NCBI GenBank assembly: GCA_017417055.1
Contig: JAFPZX010000177.1
Coordinates: 29,900-93,899 of the forward strand
Origin: Anaerolineaceae bacterium
GTDB taxonomy: Bacteria > Chloroflexota > Anaerolineae > Anaerolineales > Anaerolineaceae
Direction of reading: 5' to 3'
DNA: 64,000 nucleotides
Part shown: positions 51,730 through 60,333 of the stretch, piece by piece
How the letters are laid out: each line of letters opens with the position of its first letter
How positions within the stretch are numbered: the stretch's first letter is position 1
Position numbers and translations under genes: made by a program
Notes under the pieces: generated by a model
Databases searched by the model: none
Told to the model about the DNA's origin: nothing
What the model saw: only the letters and a program-made list of their open reading frames with translations

Positions 51730-52899
51730 TTATCTCAAAATAGCACCGGAGATGACCATCATCTGGACTTCACTGGTTCCTTCGTAAATTTCCGTGATCT
51801 TGGCGTCGCGCATCATGCGCTCAATCGGATAGTCGCGGGTGTAACCGTAACCGCCAAAGAGCTGCAGGCAGCGGCGGGTAACGTCACTGGCAGTGCGGGA
51901 TGCTATCAATTTTGCTTCTGCTGCTTCAACACTGTAACGAATCTTTTCCCCGTTCATTGCACGCTGTTTTGTTTCCGCAGCATTGTAAACCAGTAATTTC
52001 GCGGCATCGATACGGGCTTTCATTTCAGCCAATTCAAACTGCGTGTTCTGAAAATCGGCTATGGAACGTCCGAACTGCTTGCGTTCTTTTACATAGGCAA
52101 TCGTCTCATCCAAAGCGCCTTCAGCAATCCCAAGTGCCTGTGATGCGATCCCAATACGACCGCCATCCAACGAAGTCATGGCCAACTGGAAACCTTTTCC
52201 TTTCACCCCCAGCAGATTTTCCTTGGGGACAATGCAGTCTTCGAAAATCAGTTCGCAGGTGGAGGAGCCGCGGATGCCCATCTTGTCTTCCGGCTTCCCG
52301 ACTGAAAAACCGGGGAAGGTTCTTTCCACAATAAAGGCGGAAATTTCCTTGGTCATGCGTCCGCGTTTGTCCGGAACCTGTCCGGTGATAGCGATGACAA
52401 CAAAGACATCCGCATACCCGGCATTGGTGATAAAAATCTTGGAACCATTGAGTACCCAGTGATCCCCGGCATCAACCGCCACAGTCTGCTGTCCCTGAGC
52501 ATCCGTGCCGGCGCCCGGTTCTGTCAAGCCGAATGCGCCGAGCCATTCGCCGCTCAGCAATTTCGGCAGATATTTCAATTTCTGGTCTTCTGTCCCGAAT
52601 TCATAAATCGGGGCTGCGCAGAGGCTGGTGTGAGCGGAAAGGATCACACCGGTGGTGGCGCAGACCTTGCTCATTTCTTCAACAGCCATCACATATGAGA
52701 GTACATCACCGCCTGCCCCACCATATTTTTTCGGGAAGTAAATGCCCATCATTCCCAATTTTGCCATCTTTTTGACAGTTTCAATCGGAAAATATTCTTC
52801 GGCATCAACTTTTTTGGCCAGCGGCTTGACTTCATTTTCAGCAAATTCGCGGTACATCTTCAGCGCCATTTGCTGCTGTTTGGTAAAGCTGAAATCCAT
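51730..52899 (-). CDS. bcd: Short-chain acyl-CoA dehydrogenase (butyryl-CoA dehydrogenase type)
   Basis: FAD enzyme of 389 aa that reduces crotonyl-CoA to butyryl-CoA, or the reverse. Signatures are FGLTEPGAGTDAQG near the middle, then LGVKGKGFQLAMTSLDGGRIGIASQALGIA beyond it, with QLFGGYGYTRDYPIERMMRDAKI near the C-terminus. The catalytic glutamate is in IYEGTSEVQ, in the butyryl-CoA/short-chain position. The operon context with crt, hbd, thlA and etfBA fixes the substrate class. Confidence 0.93.
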   Translation of the reverse strand: MDFSFTKQQQMALKMYREFAENEVKPLAKKVDAEEYFPIETVKKMAKLGMMGIYFPKKYGGAGGDVLSYVMAVEEMSKVCATTGVILSAHTSLCAAPIYEFGTEDQKLKYLPKLLSGEWLGAFGLTEPGAGTDAQGQQTVAVDAGDHWVLNGSKIFITNAGYADVFVVIAITGQVPDKRGRMTKEISAFIVERTFPGFSVGKPEDKMGIRGSSTCELIFEDCIVPKENLLGVKGKGFQLAMTSLDGGRIGIASQALGIAEGALDETIAYVKERKQFGRSIADFQNTQFELAEMKARIDAAKLLVYNAAETKQRAMNGEKIRYSVEAAEAKLIASRTASDVTRRCLQLFGGYGYTRDYPIERMMRDAKITEIYEGTSEVQMMVISGAILR

Positions 52900-52921
52900 A
52901 TCTTTCTCCGTCTATATTTGA

Positions 52922-52980
52922 ATCAATGGGGACGGTTATTAATGGCTCAATGTTGAGTCATCAAAACAGTCCCCATTGAT
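52922..52980. repeat. ATCAATGGGGAC hairpin inside the butyryl-CoA operon
   Basis: Perfect 12-bp arms ATCAATGGGGAC (52922-52933) and GTCCCCATTGAT (52969-52980) enclose GGCTCA and TGAGTC words that pair further. It lies between hbd and bcd and is a possible site of partial termination or processing. Confidence 0.7.
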
Positions 52981-52999
52981 ATATTTAAATCATCGAAAC

Positions 53000-53872
53000 T
53001 TACAGCTCGTCAACCGGAGTCTTCGCGCCGTTAGCCTTATAGACATAAAAACCGCGTCCGGTCTTGCGCCCCAGGTTCCCGCCGCGGACCATCTTGCGCA
53101 AGGTCGGGCAGGCGCGGTATTTGCTGTCGCCGGTTTCATGGTAAAGGACATCCATAATCGCAAGGCAGATATCCAATCCGATAAAGTCACCGAGTTCCAA
53201 CGGTCCCATCGGGTGATTAGCGCCAAGCTTCATCGCGGTATCGATACCGGCAATATTGGAAACACCTTCCATATAGATAAACGCAGCCTCATTGATCATC
53301 GGGATCAAAATGCGGTTGACGACAAAGCCCGCAGCTTCATTGACCTGAACAGGTTCCTTACCCAATTCGATCGCGATTTCTTTGATTTTCTCCACCATTT
53401 CCGCCGGGGTGTTTTCACCGGCGATAATTTCGACCAGCTTCATGCGGTCAGCCGGATTGAAGAAATGCATGCCGATCAATGGACGGCTCAGTCCATTGCC
53501 GATTTCCGTAATGGAAAGGCTGGATGTGTTGGAAGCAAAAATGCAATCCGGTTTGCAGAGTTTGTCAAGTTCAGTAAAAGCAACCTGTTTTACAGACATT
53601 TTTTCAAATGCAGCTTCAACGATCAAGTCACAGTCAGCGCAGAAATCTTCCTTCAAGCCTGCTACGATACGGGAGAGGATGGAATCCACCTTTTCCTGCT
53701 CCATTTTACCTTTCGCAACCAGTTTTGCGTAATCGGCAGCTATCTTTTTCAGACCGTTGTTAGCAAAGGTCTGATCAATATCGCACAGCATGACTTCATA
53801 TCCATCCACCTGAGCAAATGCCTTGGCAATGCCCTGTCCCATGGTACCGGCGCCAATAATTCCAACTTTCAT
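53000..53872 (-). CDS. hbd: 3-hydroxybutyryl-CoA dehydrogenase
   Basis: NAD(P)-dependent enzyme of 290 aa interconverting acetoacetyl-CoA and 3-hydroxybutyryl-CoA. The Rossmann motif is GAGTMGQGIA at the N-terminus. ASNTSSLSITEI and IGMHFFNPADRMKLVEII hold the catalytic histidine and partner residues. GFVVNRILIPMINEA and GANHPMGPLELGDFIGLD define the dimerisation domain. Length and the EVGDFIGLD-like end match clostridial Hbd. Gene spacing to crt is 11 nt. Confidence 0.95.
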   Translation of the reverse strand: MKVGIIGAGTMGQGIAKAFAQVDGYEVMLCDIDQTFANNGLKKIAADYAKLVAKGKMEQEKVDSILSRIVAGLKEDFCADCDLIVEAAFEKMSVKQVAFTELDKLCKPDCIFASNTSSLSITEIGNGLSRPLIGMHFFNPADRMKLVEIIAGENTPAEMVEKIKEIAIELGKEPVQVNEAAGFVVNRILIPMINEAAFIYMEGVSNIAGIDTAMKLGANHPMGPLELGDFIGLDICLAIMDVLYHETGDSKYRACPTLRKMVRGGNLGRKTGRGFYVYKANGAKTPVDEL

Positions 53873-53883
53873 GTTTTTTCCTC

Positions 53884-54666
53884 CTAATTGTTTGTGAAGA
53901 CCGGTTTCGGCTTCGGTTTTTCCCGGCTCAGGAAGCAGGCCATACCTTCTACCTGATCGTGTGTTTCAAAACAGGAACCGAAGAGCTTCTCTTCGATTAC
54001 AATACCTTCCTCAATCGAGACCTGCAGCCCTTCATTGATTGCCTGCTTACAGGCACGCACCGCGATGGGAGCGTTTTTCGCGATTTTTGCAGCCAGTTTC
54101 AGCGCATTCGGCATCAGCTCTTCCTGCGGATAAACCGCGTTCACAAGACCTACACGCAATGCTTCTGCCGCATCGATATTCAGCGCAGCATAAGTGATCT
54201 GTTTCGCCATTCCCGGACCGATCAGACGTGCCAGACGCTGCGTTCCGCCGAACCCCGGGGTAATTCCCAAACCAACTTCCGGCTGTCCAAACAGCGCGTT
54301 TTCGGAACAAATGCGAATATCACAGCTCATGGCGAGTTCGTTTCCGCCGCCGAGAGCAAAACCATTCACCGCAGCAATCACGGGAATCGGGAATTTTTCA
54401 ATCATCAGGAAAATGTCATTTCCCAGTTTTCCGAAGGCTTCACCCTCGGCTTTTGTCATTGTGCTCATGGAAGCAATGTCCGCACCGGCAACAAAACTTT
54501 TGTCGCCAGCACCGGTCAAAATGATGCAGCGGATGACATTTTGATCCACAGCTTCAAATGCGGCCTTCAGTTCTTCAAGAACTTCCGGATTCAGCGCATT
54601 CAATGCTTTTTGACGATCGATCGTGATGATTTCTACAGCATCCTGAATTTCTGTCGTAACGTACAT
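53884..54666 (-). CDS. crt: Enoyl-CoA hydratase / crotonase
   Basis: Enzyme of 260 aa hydrating crotonyl-CoA. The crotonase fold motifs are KALNALNPEVLEEL, KSFVAGADIASM (oxyanion hole) and AAVNGFALGGGNELAMSCD. The two catalytic glutamates fall in ALGGGNELA and FGQPEVGLGITPGFGGTQRL. The start at 54666 has GGAG five bases upstream and removes a meaningless in-frame extension into thlA. It lies 19 nt after thlA. Confidence 0.95.
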   Translation of the reverse strand: MYVTTEIQDAVEIITIDRQKALNALNPEVLEELKAAFEAVDQNVIRCIILTGAGDKSFVAGADIASMSTMTKAEGEAFGKLGNDIFLMIEKFPIPVIAAVNGFALGGGNELAMSCDIRICSENALFGQPEVGLGITPGFGGTQRLARLIGPGMAKQITYAALNIDAAEALRVGLVNAVYPQEELMPNALKLAAKIAKNAPIAVRACKQAINEGLQVSIEEGIVIEEKLFGSCFETHDQVEGMACFLSREKPKPKPVFTNN

Positions 54667-54685
54667 TTTTACTCCAGTCCGTTGA

Positions 54686-55876
54686 TCAGTCCATCTCAAC
54701 GATGGTGGCACAGCCCATACCGCCGCCGATGCAGAGCGTGGCAAGTCCCTTCTTTGCGCCGCGATGCTTCATCGCATACAGCAGGGTGACCAGAATACGG
54801 CAGCCTGATGCACCGACCGGATGACCGAGAGCAATGGCGCCGCCGTTCACGTTGACCTTGTCCATATTGAATTTCAATTCCCGGGCAACGGCCACAGACT
54901 GTGCAGCAAAGGCTTCATTAGCTTCAATGAGGTCAAAATCATCGATGGACATGCCGGTTTTTGCCAAAACTTTCTTTGTCGCGGCAACCGGTCCGACGCC
55001 CATGATGGAAGGTTCAACACCGCCCAGCGCACCACAGACCCAGGTCGCCATCGGAGTTACACCCAATTCTTTGGCTTTCTTTTCGCTCATCAGAACGACA
55101 GCGGCCGCACCGTCATTGATGGCGGAGGAGTTGCCGGCAGTAACCATGCCGTCCGGTTTGAAGGAAGGCTTTAATTTCGCAAGCCCTTCCATGGTTGTAT
55201 CCGGACGATTGCCTTCGTCTGTATCAAAAATGATGTCGCCTTTTTTGTTTTTGATAACGACCGGGACGATTTCATCTTTGAACGCGCCGTCAGCCTGCGC
55301 TTTTCCACATTTTGCCTGGCTGGCACAAGCGAAAGCGTCCAGATCTTCGCGGGTCAGTCCCCACTGCTCACAGATGTTTTCCGCGGTGATGCCCATATGA
55401 ACATTGCTGAAGACATCCCACAGTGCGTCATTGACCATGGTATCGACCAGTTCACTCTTTCCCATCGGGTACCCCATGCGGTAGCCATAGCGGCCTTTCA
55501 TCATCGCGAAAGGAGCCATATTCATATTTTCCGTACCGCCGCACACAACAACATCCGCTTCCCCCAGCTGAATCATGCGGGCGCCGGTGTTGACAGCTTC
55601 CAGACCGGAACCGCACACAACGTTCAATGTCACGGCCGGAGTGGTCACAGGGATACCGGCTTTGATTGAGGATTGACGGGCAACATTCTGGCCTTGTCCG
55701 GCCTGAATCACGCAGCCCATATAGACCTGGTCAACTGCATCAGGAGTAATTCCGGCACGTGCGACCGCTTCTTTGATGACAATTGAACCTAATTCAGCGG
55801 CTGATGTGTTTTGAAGGGTTCCACCGAATTTGCCAATAGCTGTTCTGCATGCTGATGCAATAATAACCTTTTCCAT
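54686..55876 (-). CDS. thlA: Acetyl-CoA acetyltransferase (thiolase)
   Basis: Biosynthetic-type thiolase of 396 aa condensing two acetyl-CoA to acetoacetyl-CoA. The acyl-carrying cysteine is in [12 protein letters not shown]. The active-site [17 protein letters not shown] histidine and the C-terminal [12 protein letters not shown] cysteine are all present. It opens the butyryl-CoA operon and is preceded by a consensus promoter carrying an internal operator-like palindrome, so it is probably repressed according to carbon or redox state. Confidence 0.96.
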   Translation of the reverse strand: MEKVIIASACRTAIGKFGGTLQNTSAAELGSIVIKEAVARAGITPDAVDQVYMGCVIQAGQGQNVARQSSIKAGIPVTTPAVTLNVVCGSGLEAVNTGARMIQLGEADVVVCGGTENMNMAPFAMMKGRYGYRMGYPMGKSELVDTMVNDALWDVFSNVHMGITAENICEQWGLTREDLDAFACASQAKCGKAQADGAFKDEIVPVVIKNKKGDIIFDTDEGNRPDTTMEGLAKLKPSFKPDGMVTAGNSSAINDGAAAVVLMSEKKAKELGVTPMATWVCGALGGVEPSIMGVGPVAATKKVLAKTGMSIDDFDLIEANEAFAAQSVAVARELKFNMDKVNVNGGAIALGHPVGASGCRILVTLLYAMKHRGAKKGLATLCIGGGMGCATIVEMD

Positions 55877-55940
55877 ATTTTTTACTCCTTATCTATTTAA
55901 CCGCATATCCCATTAGCAGTGGATATGTAATTTTTTAATC

Positions 55941-55969
55941 ATTTTATTTGTAAACGTTTACAATGTCAA
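55941..55969 (-). promoter_or_regulatory. Promoter with embedded operator upstream of thlA
   Basis: On the minus strand TTGACA (55969-55964) and TAAAAT (55946-55941) are 17 bp apart. The spacer is filled by a perfect 16-bp palindrome, TTGTAAACGTTTACAA (55948-55963). A CG-centred palindrome of this kind is typical of LacI/CcpA-type operators, and binding there would block RNA polymerase. A Rex-like factor is an alternative, but the centre does not match TTGTGA-N-TCACAA. Confidence 0.8.
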
Positions 55970-56155
55970 GTCGATTGTGACATTTTTAACAATCAGTGAT
56001 GAAAATCATAATTTATTTAATTATAAATCACTTTTTTCTTCGCCTATGGATTTTTCATACACAAAAATAAGCTGAAATTGAGTTTTTACCCACAATATAT
56101 ATGGATACAAACACTCATAGTGATTTGCAACATAGCCGTGAGAATTGTCACATTC

Positions 56156-58813
56156 TCAGCGTGAGAAACTGACTTTTTGGATTCGTCCGTCATCGCGGAC
56201 CGTCACGCGGATCACGGACCTGTCCAGCGCGTTCCCGACGCGTATATCCTTGATATAAGTGATCACAAAGGTAGAATGTTCCGGCAGTGCGTGCTGGGTA
56301 TACCGCCCGGTCAGGTTGTAGTTTATTTCCTTCTTCACCATACACTGAGAATATTCATCAGCAGCCGAACTGATATTGTACGCCTGCTTCACTTCCTTAT
56401 AAATATCACTGGACATTTCCGGAGCCAGAACATTTTCATAACTGGACTCCTCACCCAGCAATTCATAGGCACGCGGAGTCTTGGAACGCTGCATAATGTT
56501 ATTGATATCAGCGTTTTCGTCCACAGAATAAAGCGGATCTCCATAAAAAACGAAGGAAAGCAGGGTTTTCTGAATTTCGGCATCCAGACCGCCGTTTTTC
56601 TGTTCCATTTCCGTTGCCAGGTTTTTCTTTGCCCGGCGGAAAGCTTCCCCGCAGGTGACGCCGGTCAGCAGATGTTTCCAGAATAAATAACCGAGCAGGT
56701 CCGCAGCCACCAGCGTCGCGTTCAATGCGCCATAAGCGATGGTCGTGGAACCGACAAACACCCGTGTTGCCTTTCCCAAAAAGTGCAGGCTCATGCAGTC
56801 CCGCTCAAAACGCTTCGGTGTTTCCGCGCCATAACAGCATTCAGCAAAAACAACCTTCGGTGTGTTGGTAATGTTTGTCACGTTATTGATTTCCAACGCA
56901 ACCGGGATCCGCGGACCGCCTGACGTATCATCATTCCGCTTCTGTCCGTACCAGTTGGGTTGGCCTTTTATGCCATGCAGATTGAAATAAGCATAATCAC
57001 AGGAATCGAATGAAGTAAGCGGAAAATTAGCTGCAGTCGTCGCGGGGCAGACAGAAAGGCTGGATGAATCGGCAATTGTTTTGTAAACGATCGTTGACGG
57101 TGTGATCCAGGCCGCGCAGGTATAACCGAAGCATTTACCGGTTTTCTTTGCGTTCTTTTTGTTTTTCTTCTGTGCCTCACTTGTTTTCTGACTGCTGTAG
57201 CGCAGGATATGATAATCCTGAATATTGCGCAGCTGTTCCATTAATAGGCCGGTATCTGATGAACCGTCTCCGGGGATCCTGCCCACAGGCCACTGCATCT
57301 CATAGCAGCGTTCGCTGTCCAGGGCACCGTATGGCGCATCAGACGGGACATCCACATCACTGTCACCGGTGGGATTTTTTAGACTGAAAAACGGAACAAC
57401 ATCATCACCGCCGACAATCAGCAGCGCACCGATCATCTGTCCTTTTTCTTTCAGCGAATTATCAAGTTTGACCAGCTCCTGATGCAGCATATTCGCAGAA
57501 GGACCCGCCGTACCGACCGAGGCATATTCATCCGGATAAAACACCTGAGCCGTCCAGCCTTTGCGGTTAGAAATCGCGTCTGCCACAGCATGCATTTCAT
57601 TATTGATAAAATCTTTGTTATTCGCCCCGTATTTGCGGTTCAGCCCGGCAATAGAAGACATGATGACATAAACCGGCTTACGGTTGTCGGCATCCGACTC
57701 CTTCAGCTTGTAAACATACTCACCAATCGGAATCTGTTCTTCCTTGATACGGCGTGACAGTCCTTTTCCACCGAAAATACCGCCCTTCCCGCTAAGAATA
57801 GAGGAACCGCTAATCTGATACTTTTCTTCACCGAAAAGCTGGTTTTCACTCTTTTTATCACGCGAAACAGGTGACGGCGCTGCTTCAGATGAACCGGACG
57901 GATCAGAACGCGAGCTCTCCTGCTTTCTGGACGGTTCCTTTCCGGGTGTAACCGCATCAGATTCATCATCAAAATCATCAGCATCCACAGGGCGGCTGTC
58001 ATTACCGGGTTCAACCAACGCGTTATCAACGAGCTCAACCTTTGCGGCAGCGGCATCGTAGAGGAAGGAAAGATTCTCCAAACCGGCAAGACGTACGATT
58101 TCAGGAGAAAGCTTCATGTTTTCCACTTCCATAGAAAGCAGGGATGGATCTACCCACAGATTTTTATAAGGATTACTGGTTGTCCAGATGCGGCCACCGA
58201 CCTGCCCGGTGATATCGGCGTTGACAGCGCTTTGGATGATTGCCATGCCTTCATCATCCCGCTGCATCTGGTTCAAAATATGACCGAGGATCAGTTTAAA
58301 CTGAATCGTGTGCGGCCAGCGGCGGTAATAGATATTTAAGATTCGGCTGGAGGAGACGCGATCATCATCATTCACGAGGAGTTTTGCGTTATTCACCGCG
58401 GTCAGGATATCAAACTCATCATTTTCGACCGTCAACTCTTCCTGATTGGCTTGTTTTCCCCGTTTAAAGAGCGCTTTCAGTCCTTTTTCTTTCTTTTCCT
58501 CTGCATTCTGAAGTTTTCTGGCACGGTATTCAGCCAATTTTCGGTCGGAACTAAGTTCTGGATAAAGCACCGCAAGCAATCCCCAGACCTCATAGAATTC
58601 CGGATCCTCAGAAACGATCAATTCGCACAAGCGGATAGCCTTTTCAAATTCACCTAATTTATAGAGAATAATTGCCAAACGGTACCGGATCCACAAATCA
58701 TTGGGATATTTATGCAGCCATGCCACCAGTATTTTTCTGGATTCACCGTACTGTTCCAATTGATAAGCCGCATTCGACAACGTAATGATTTGTGATCGGT
58801 TGATTTGACCCAT
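56156..58813 (-). CDS. TPR protein with clan-CD (C25/caspase-like) protease domain
   Basis: Protein of 885 aa. Residues 1-110 are TPR-like (SRKILVAWLHKYPNDLWIRYRLAIILYKLGEFEKAI). Residues about 110-365 hold charged linkers and further helical repeats, including a Ser/Asp/Glu-rich stretch near 285-325. From about 375 to 750 lies a caspase-fold region: PVYVIMSSIAGLNRKYG, ALLIVGGDDVVPFF, then the catalytic histidine in YFNLHGI (His613) and the nucleophile in VVFAECCYGAE (Cys659 or Cys660). This is the His...Cys order of C25/CHAT-type clan CD peptidases. The last about 130 residues are a separate beta-rich region. There is no signal peptide. It is the last gene of the rpoN operon; substrate and partner are unknown. 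Confidence 0.78.
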   Translation of the reverse strand: MGQINRSQIITLSNAAYQLEQYGESRKILVAWLHKYPNDLWIRYRLAIILYKLGEFEKAIRLCELIVSEDPEFYEVWGLLAVLYPELSSDRKLAEYRARKLQNAEEKKEKGLKALFKRGKQANQEELTVENDEFDILTAVNNAKLLVNDDDRVSSSRILNIYYRRWPHTIQFKLILGHILNQMQRDDEGMAIIQSAVNADITGQVGGRIWTTSNPYKNLWVDPSLLSMEVENMKLSPEIVRLAGLENLSFLYDAAAAKVELVDNALVEPGNDSRPVDADDFDDESDAVTPGKEPSRKQESSRSDPSGSSEAAPSPVSRDKKSENQLFGEEKYQISGSSILSGKGGIFGGKGLSRRIKEEQIPIGEYVYKLKESDADNRKPVYVIMSSIAGLNRKYGANNKDFINNEMHAVADAISNRKGWTAQVFYPDEYASVGTAGPSANMLHQELVKLDNSLKEKGQMIGALLIVGGDDVVPFFSLKNPTGDSDVDVPSDAPYGALDSERCYEMQWPVGRIPGDGSSDTGLLMEQLRNIQDYHILRYSSQKTSEAQKKNKKNAKKTGKCFGYTCAAWITPSTIVYKTIADSSSLSVCPATTAANFPLTSFDSCDYAYFNLHGIKGQPNWYGQKRNDDTSGGPRIPVALEINNVTNITNTPKVVFAECCYGAETPKRFERDCMSLHFLGKATRVFVGSTTIAYGALNATLVAADLLGYLFWKHLLTGVTCGEAFRRAKKNLATEMEQKNGGLDAEIQKTLLSFVFYGDPLYSVDENADINNIMQRSKTPRAYELLGEESSYENVLAPEMSSDIYKEVKQAYNISSAADEYSQCMVKKEINYNLTGRYTQHALPEHSTFVITYIKDIRVGNALDRSVIRVTVRDDGRIQKVSFSR

Positions 58814-58828
58814 ATTCTCTCTCCGGAA

Positions 58829-59137
58829 TCAAAAAATTGTTTTGTATATTGCCAGACCACCCGCAAGGAGGATGATGCCGACAATGATCAGCGTCAGTCC
58901 AATGCCGCGGGTCGTTTTCATCAATTCGGTCATCTCCTTGACCAGAAAAGAAGCGGACTGCAGCGAACTGCCGACATCCGATAAAAGGCCCTTTTTCGCG
59001 AGCTTTGATGCTTCGGCAGTAACTTCTTCCAGATCCTTGGAAAGAGCCTTTTTCGTCAGCACCACCAACCCAAAGATCAAGCTGACAAACCCGATGATAA
59101 CCAGCAGCAGGGCACTTAGCGTAAGAATGTTCATCAT
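58829..59137 (-). CDS. Small two-helix membrane protein with amphipathic core
   Basis: Protein of 102 aa: an N-terminal transmembrane helix (ILTLSALLLVIIGFVSLIFGLVVLT), a central 45-residue amphipathic, probably coiled-coil segment (LEEVTAEASKLAKKGLL, SASFLVKEMTELMKTTRG), and a C-terminal transmembrane helix (IGLTLIIVGIILLAGGLAIY). The hairpin layout would leave the coiled coil on one membrane face. It is packed 15 nt before the protease gene and 17 nt after the activator gene, so it may be the membrane partner or target of that protease. Family not recognised. Confidence 0.7.
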   Translation of the reverse strand: MMNILTLSALLLVIIGFVSLIFGLVVLTKKALSKDLEEVTAEASKLAKKGLLSDVGSSLQSASFLVKEMTELMKTTRGIGLTLIIVGIILLAGGLAIYKTIF

Positions 59138-59154
59138 CTGCTCCCGGACTCCGC

Positions 59155-60330
59155 TTAGTAACTATTTTCCGCGATCTCACGGTTGATGTCACAGAGTTCG
59201 ATGGTATCACCCAGGCACAAAACGCAGGCACTCTCAATGACGTTGCGCAGCTCGCGGATGTTCCCCGGCCAACTGTACTTTTGGAATGCTTTTAAGACCT
59301 GCGGTGAAATTCCTTTGATATTCAGCCCGCGCTCCCGGTTAATGGTTTTGATAAAGAAAGCTGCAAGCTCCGGAATATCTTCCGGACGTTCCCGCAGCGG
59401 AGGAATATCCACATCAATGACACGTAATCTGTAGTAAAGATCATCACGGAAGGATTTTTCTTCCATCATCTTTTTCAGATCGCGGTTTGACGCGGCAATG
59501 ATCTGGACATCAACGGGGATCTCTTTCGTTCCACCCACACGGCGTATTTTTTTATCTTCAATCGCACGCAGGATCTTTGCCTGCATCTCCAGACTCATGG
59601 AGGAAATTTCATCAAGAAACAGAATCCCGCCGTCGGCCTGTTCGAACAGTCCCTGCGTTTTTGTGGTCGCGCCGGTAAAGGAACCGGCTTCATGACCGAA
59701 CAATTCGGATTCAAGCACTGTCGGTGTAATGGCCGCACAATTGATGGCAACCATCGGCTTAGAAGACCGTGCTCCGTTCTTATGGATATATTTCGCGACA
59801 ATTTCCTTTCCGCTGCCCGTTTCACCATTGATCAAAACGGAGACGCCCGCTTTTGCCGCACGGGATGCATCCTGGAAGACGCGCAGCATCCGCTGGTTTT
59901 GTCCTTCAACAAAATCAAACTTTTTGTCAGCACTGGTCCAATAACGTTCCATCTCCTTGCGGAACTGCATCATTTCTTCTGCTTCTTTCAATCGTTTTTC
60001 CAGTTCGGGCAGTTTCAATGGCTTGGACATAAAGTCAAAAGCGCCGTTTTTCATGGCAGCCACCGCCATATCCACTTCCCCGTAAGCAGTCAGCAGGATC
60101 GTGATCGGTGTCGGGCGGGTAAGGTTGATATCATCCAGCAGGTCCGGTCCATATTCTTTCCCGATCTGTACATCCAGCAGCACGATATCGATTGCGTTTT
60201 CTCTCAGCAGTTTCCGCGCTTCGGTCAAATTCGCGGCACCAAACACTTCATACCCTTTGTTGGTAAGATATTGTTTAAATCCATCACGGAAGTTATCTTC
60301 ATCGTCTACAATCAAAATCGTTGTTTTCAT
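59155..60330 (-). CDS. Sigma-54 response regulator/activator lacking a DNA-binding domain
   Basis: NtrC-like activator of 391 aa. The receiver domain (1-120) keeps Asp9/Asp10, the phospho-acceptor Asp53 (IVLLDVQIG), Thr81 and Lys103. The AAA+ domain (about 140-370) has Walker A GETGSGKE (169-176), the sigma-54 contact loop as GSFTGA (216-221, normally GAFTGA), Walker B GGILFLDE (234-241) and the arginine region FRDDLYYRLR...PPLRERPEDI. The protein ends about 20 residues after the AAA+ core, with no Fis-type helix-turn-helix. Such activators (for example FlgR of Helicobacter) work from solution without enhancer binding. Its kinase gene lies immediately upstream. Confidence 0.93.
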   Translation of the reverse strand: MKTTILIVDDEDNFRDGFKQYLTNKGYEVFGAANLTEARKLLRENAIDIVLLDVQIGKEYGPDLLDDINLTRPTPITILLTAYGEVDMAVAAMKNGAFDFMSKPLKLPELEKRLKEAEEMMQFRKEMERYWTSADKKFDFVEGQNQRMLRVFQDASRAAKAGVSVLINGETGSGKEIVAKYIHKNGARSSKPMVAINCAAITPTVLESELFGHEAGSFTGATTKTQGLFEQADGGILFLDEISSMSLEMQAKILRAIEDKKIRRVGGTKEIPVDVQIIAASNRDLKKMMEEKSFRDDLYYRLRVIDVDIPPLRERPEDIPELAAFFIKTINRERGLNIKGISPQVLKAFQKYSWPGNIRELRNVIESACVLCLGDTIELCDINREIAENSY

Positions 60331-60333
60331 CGT

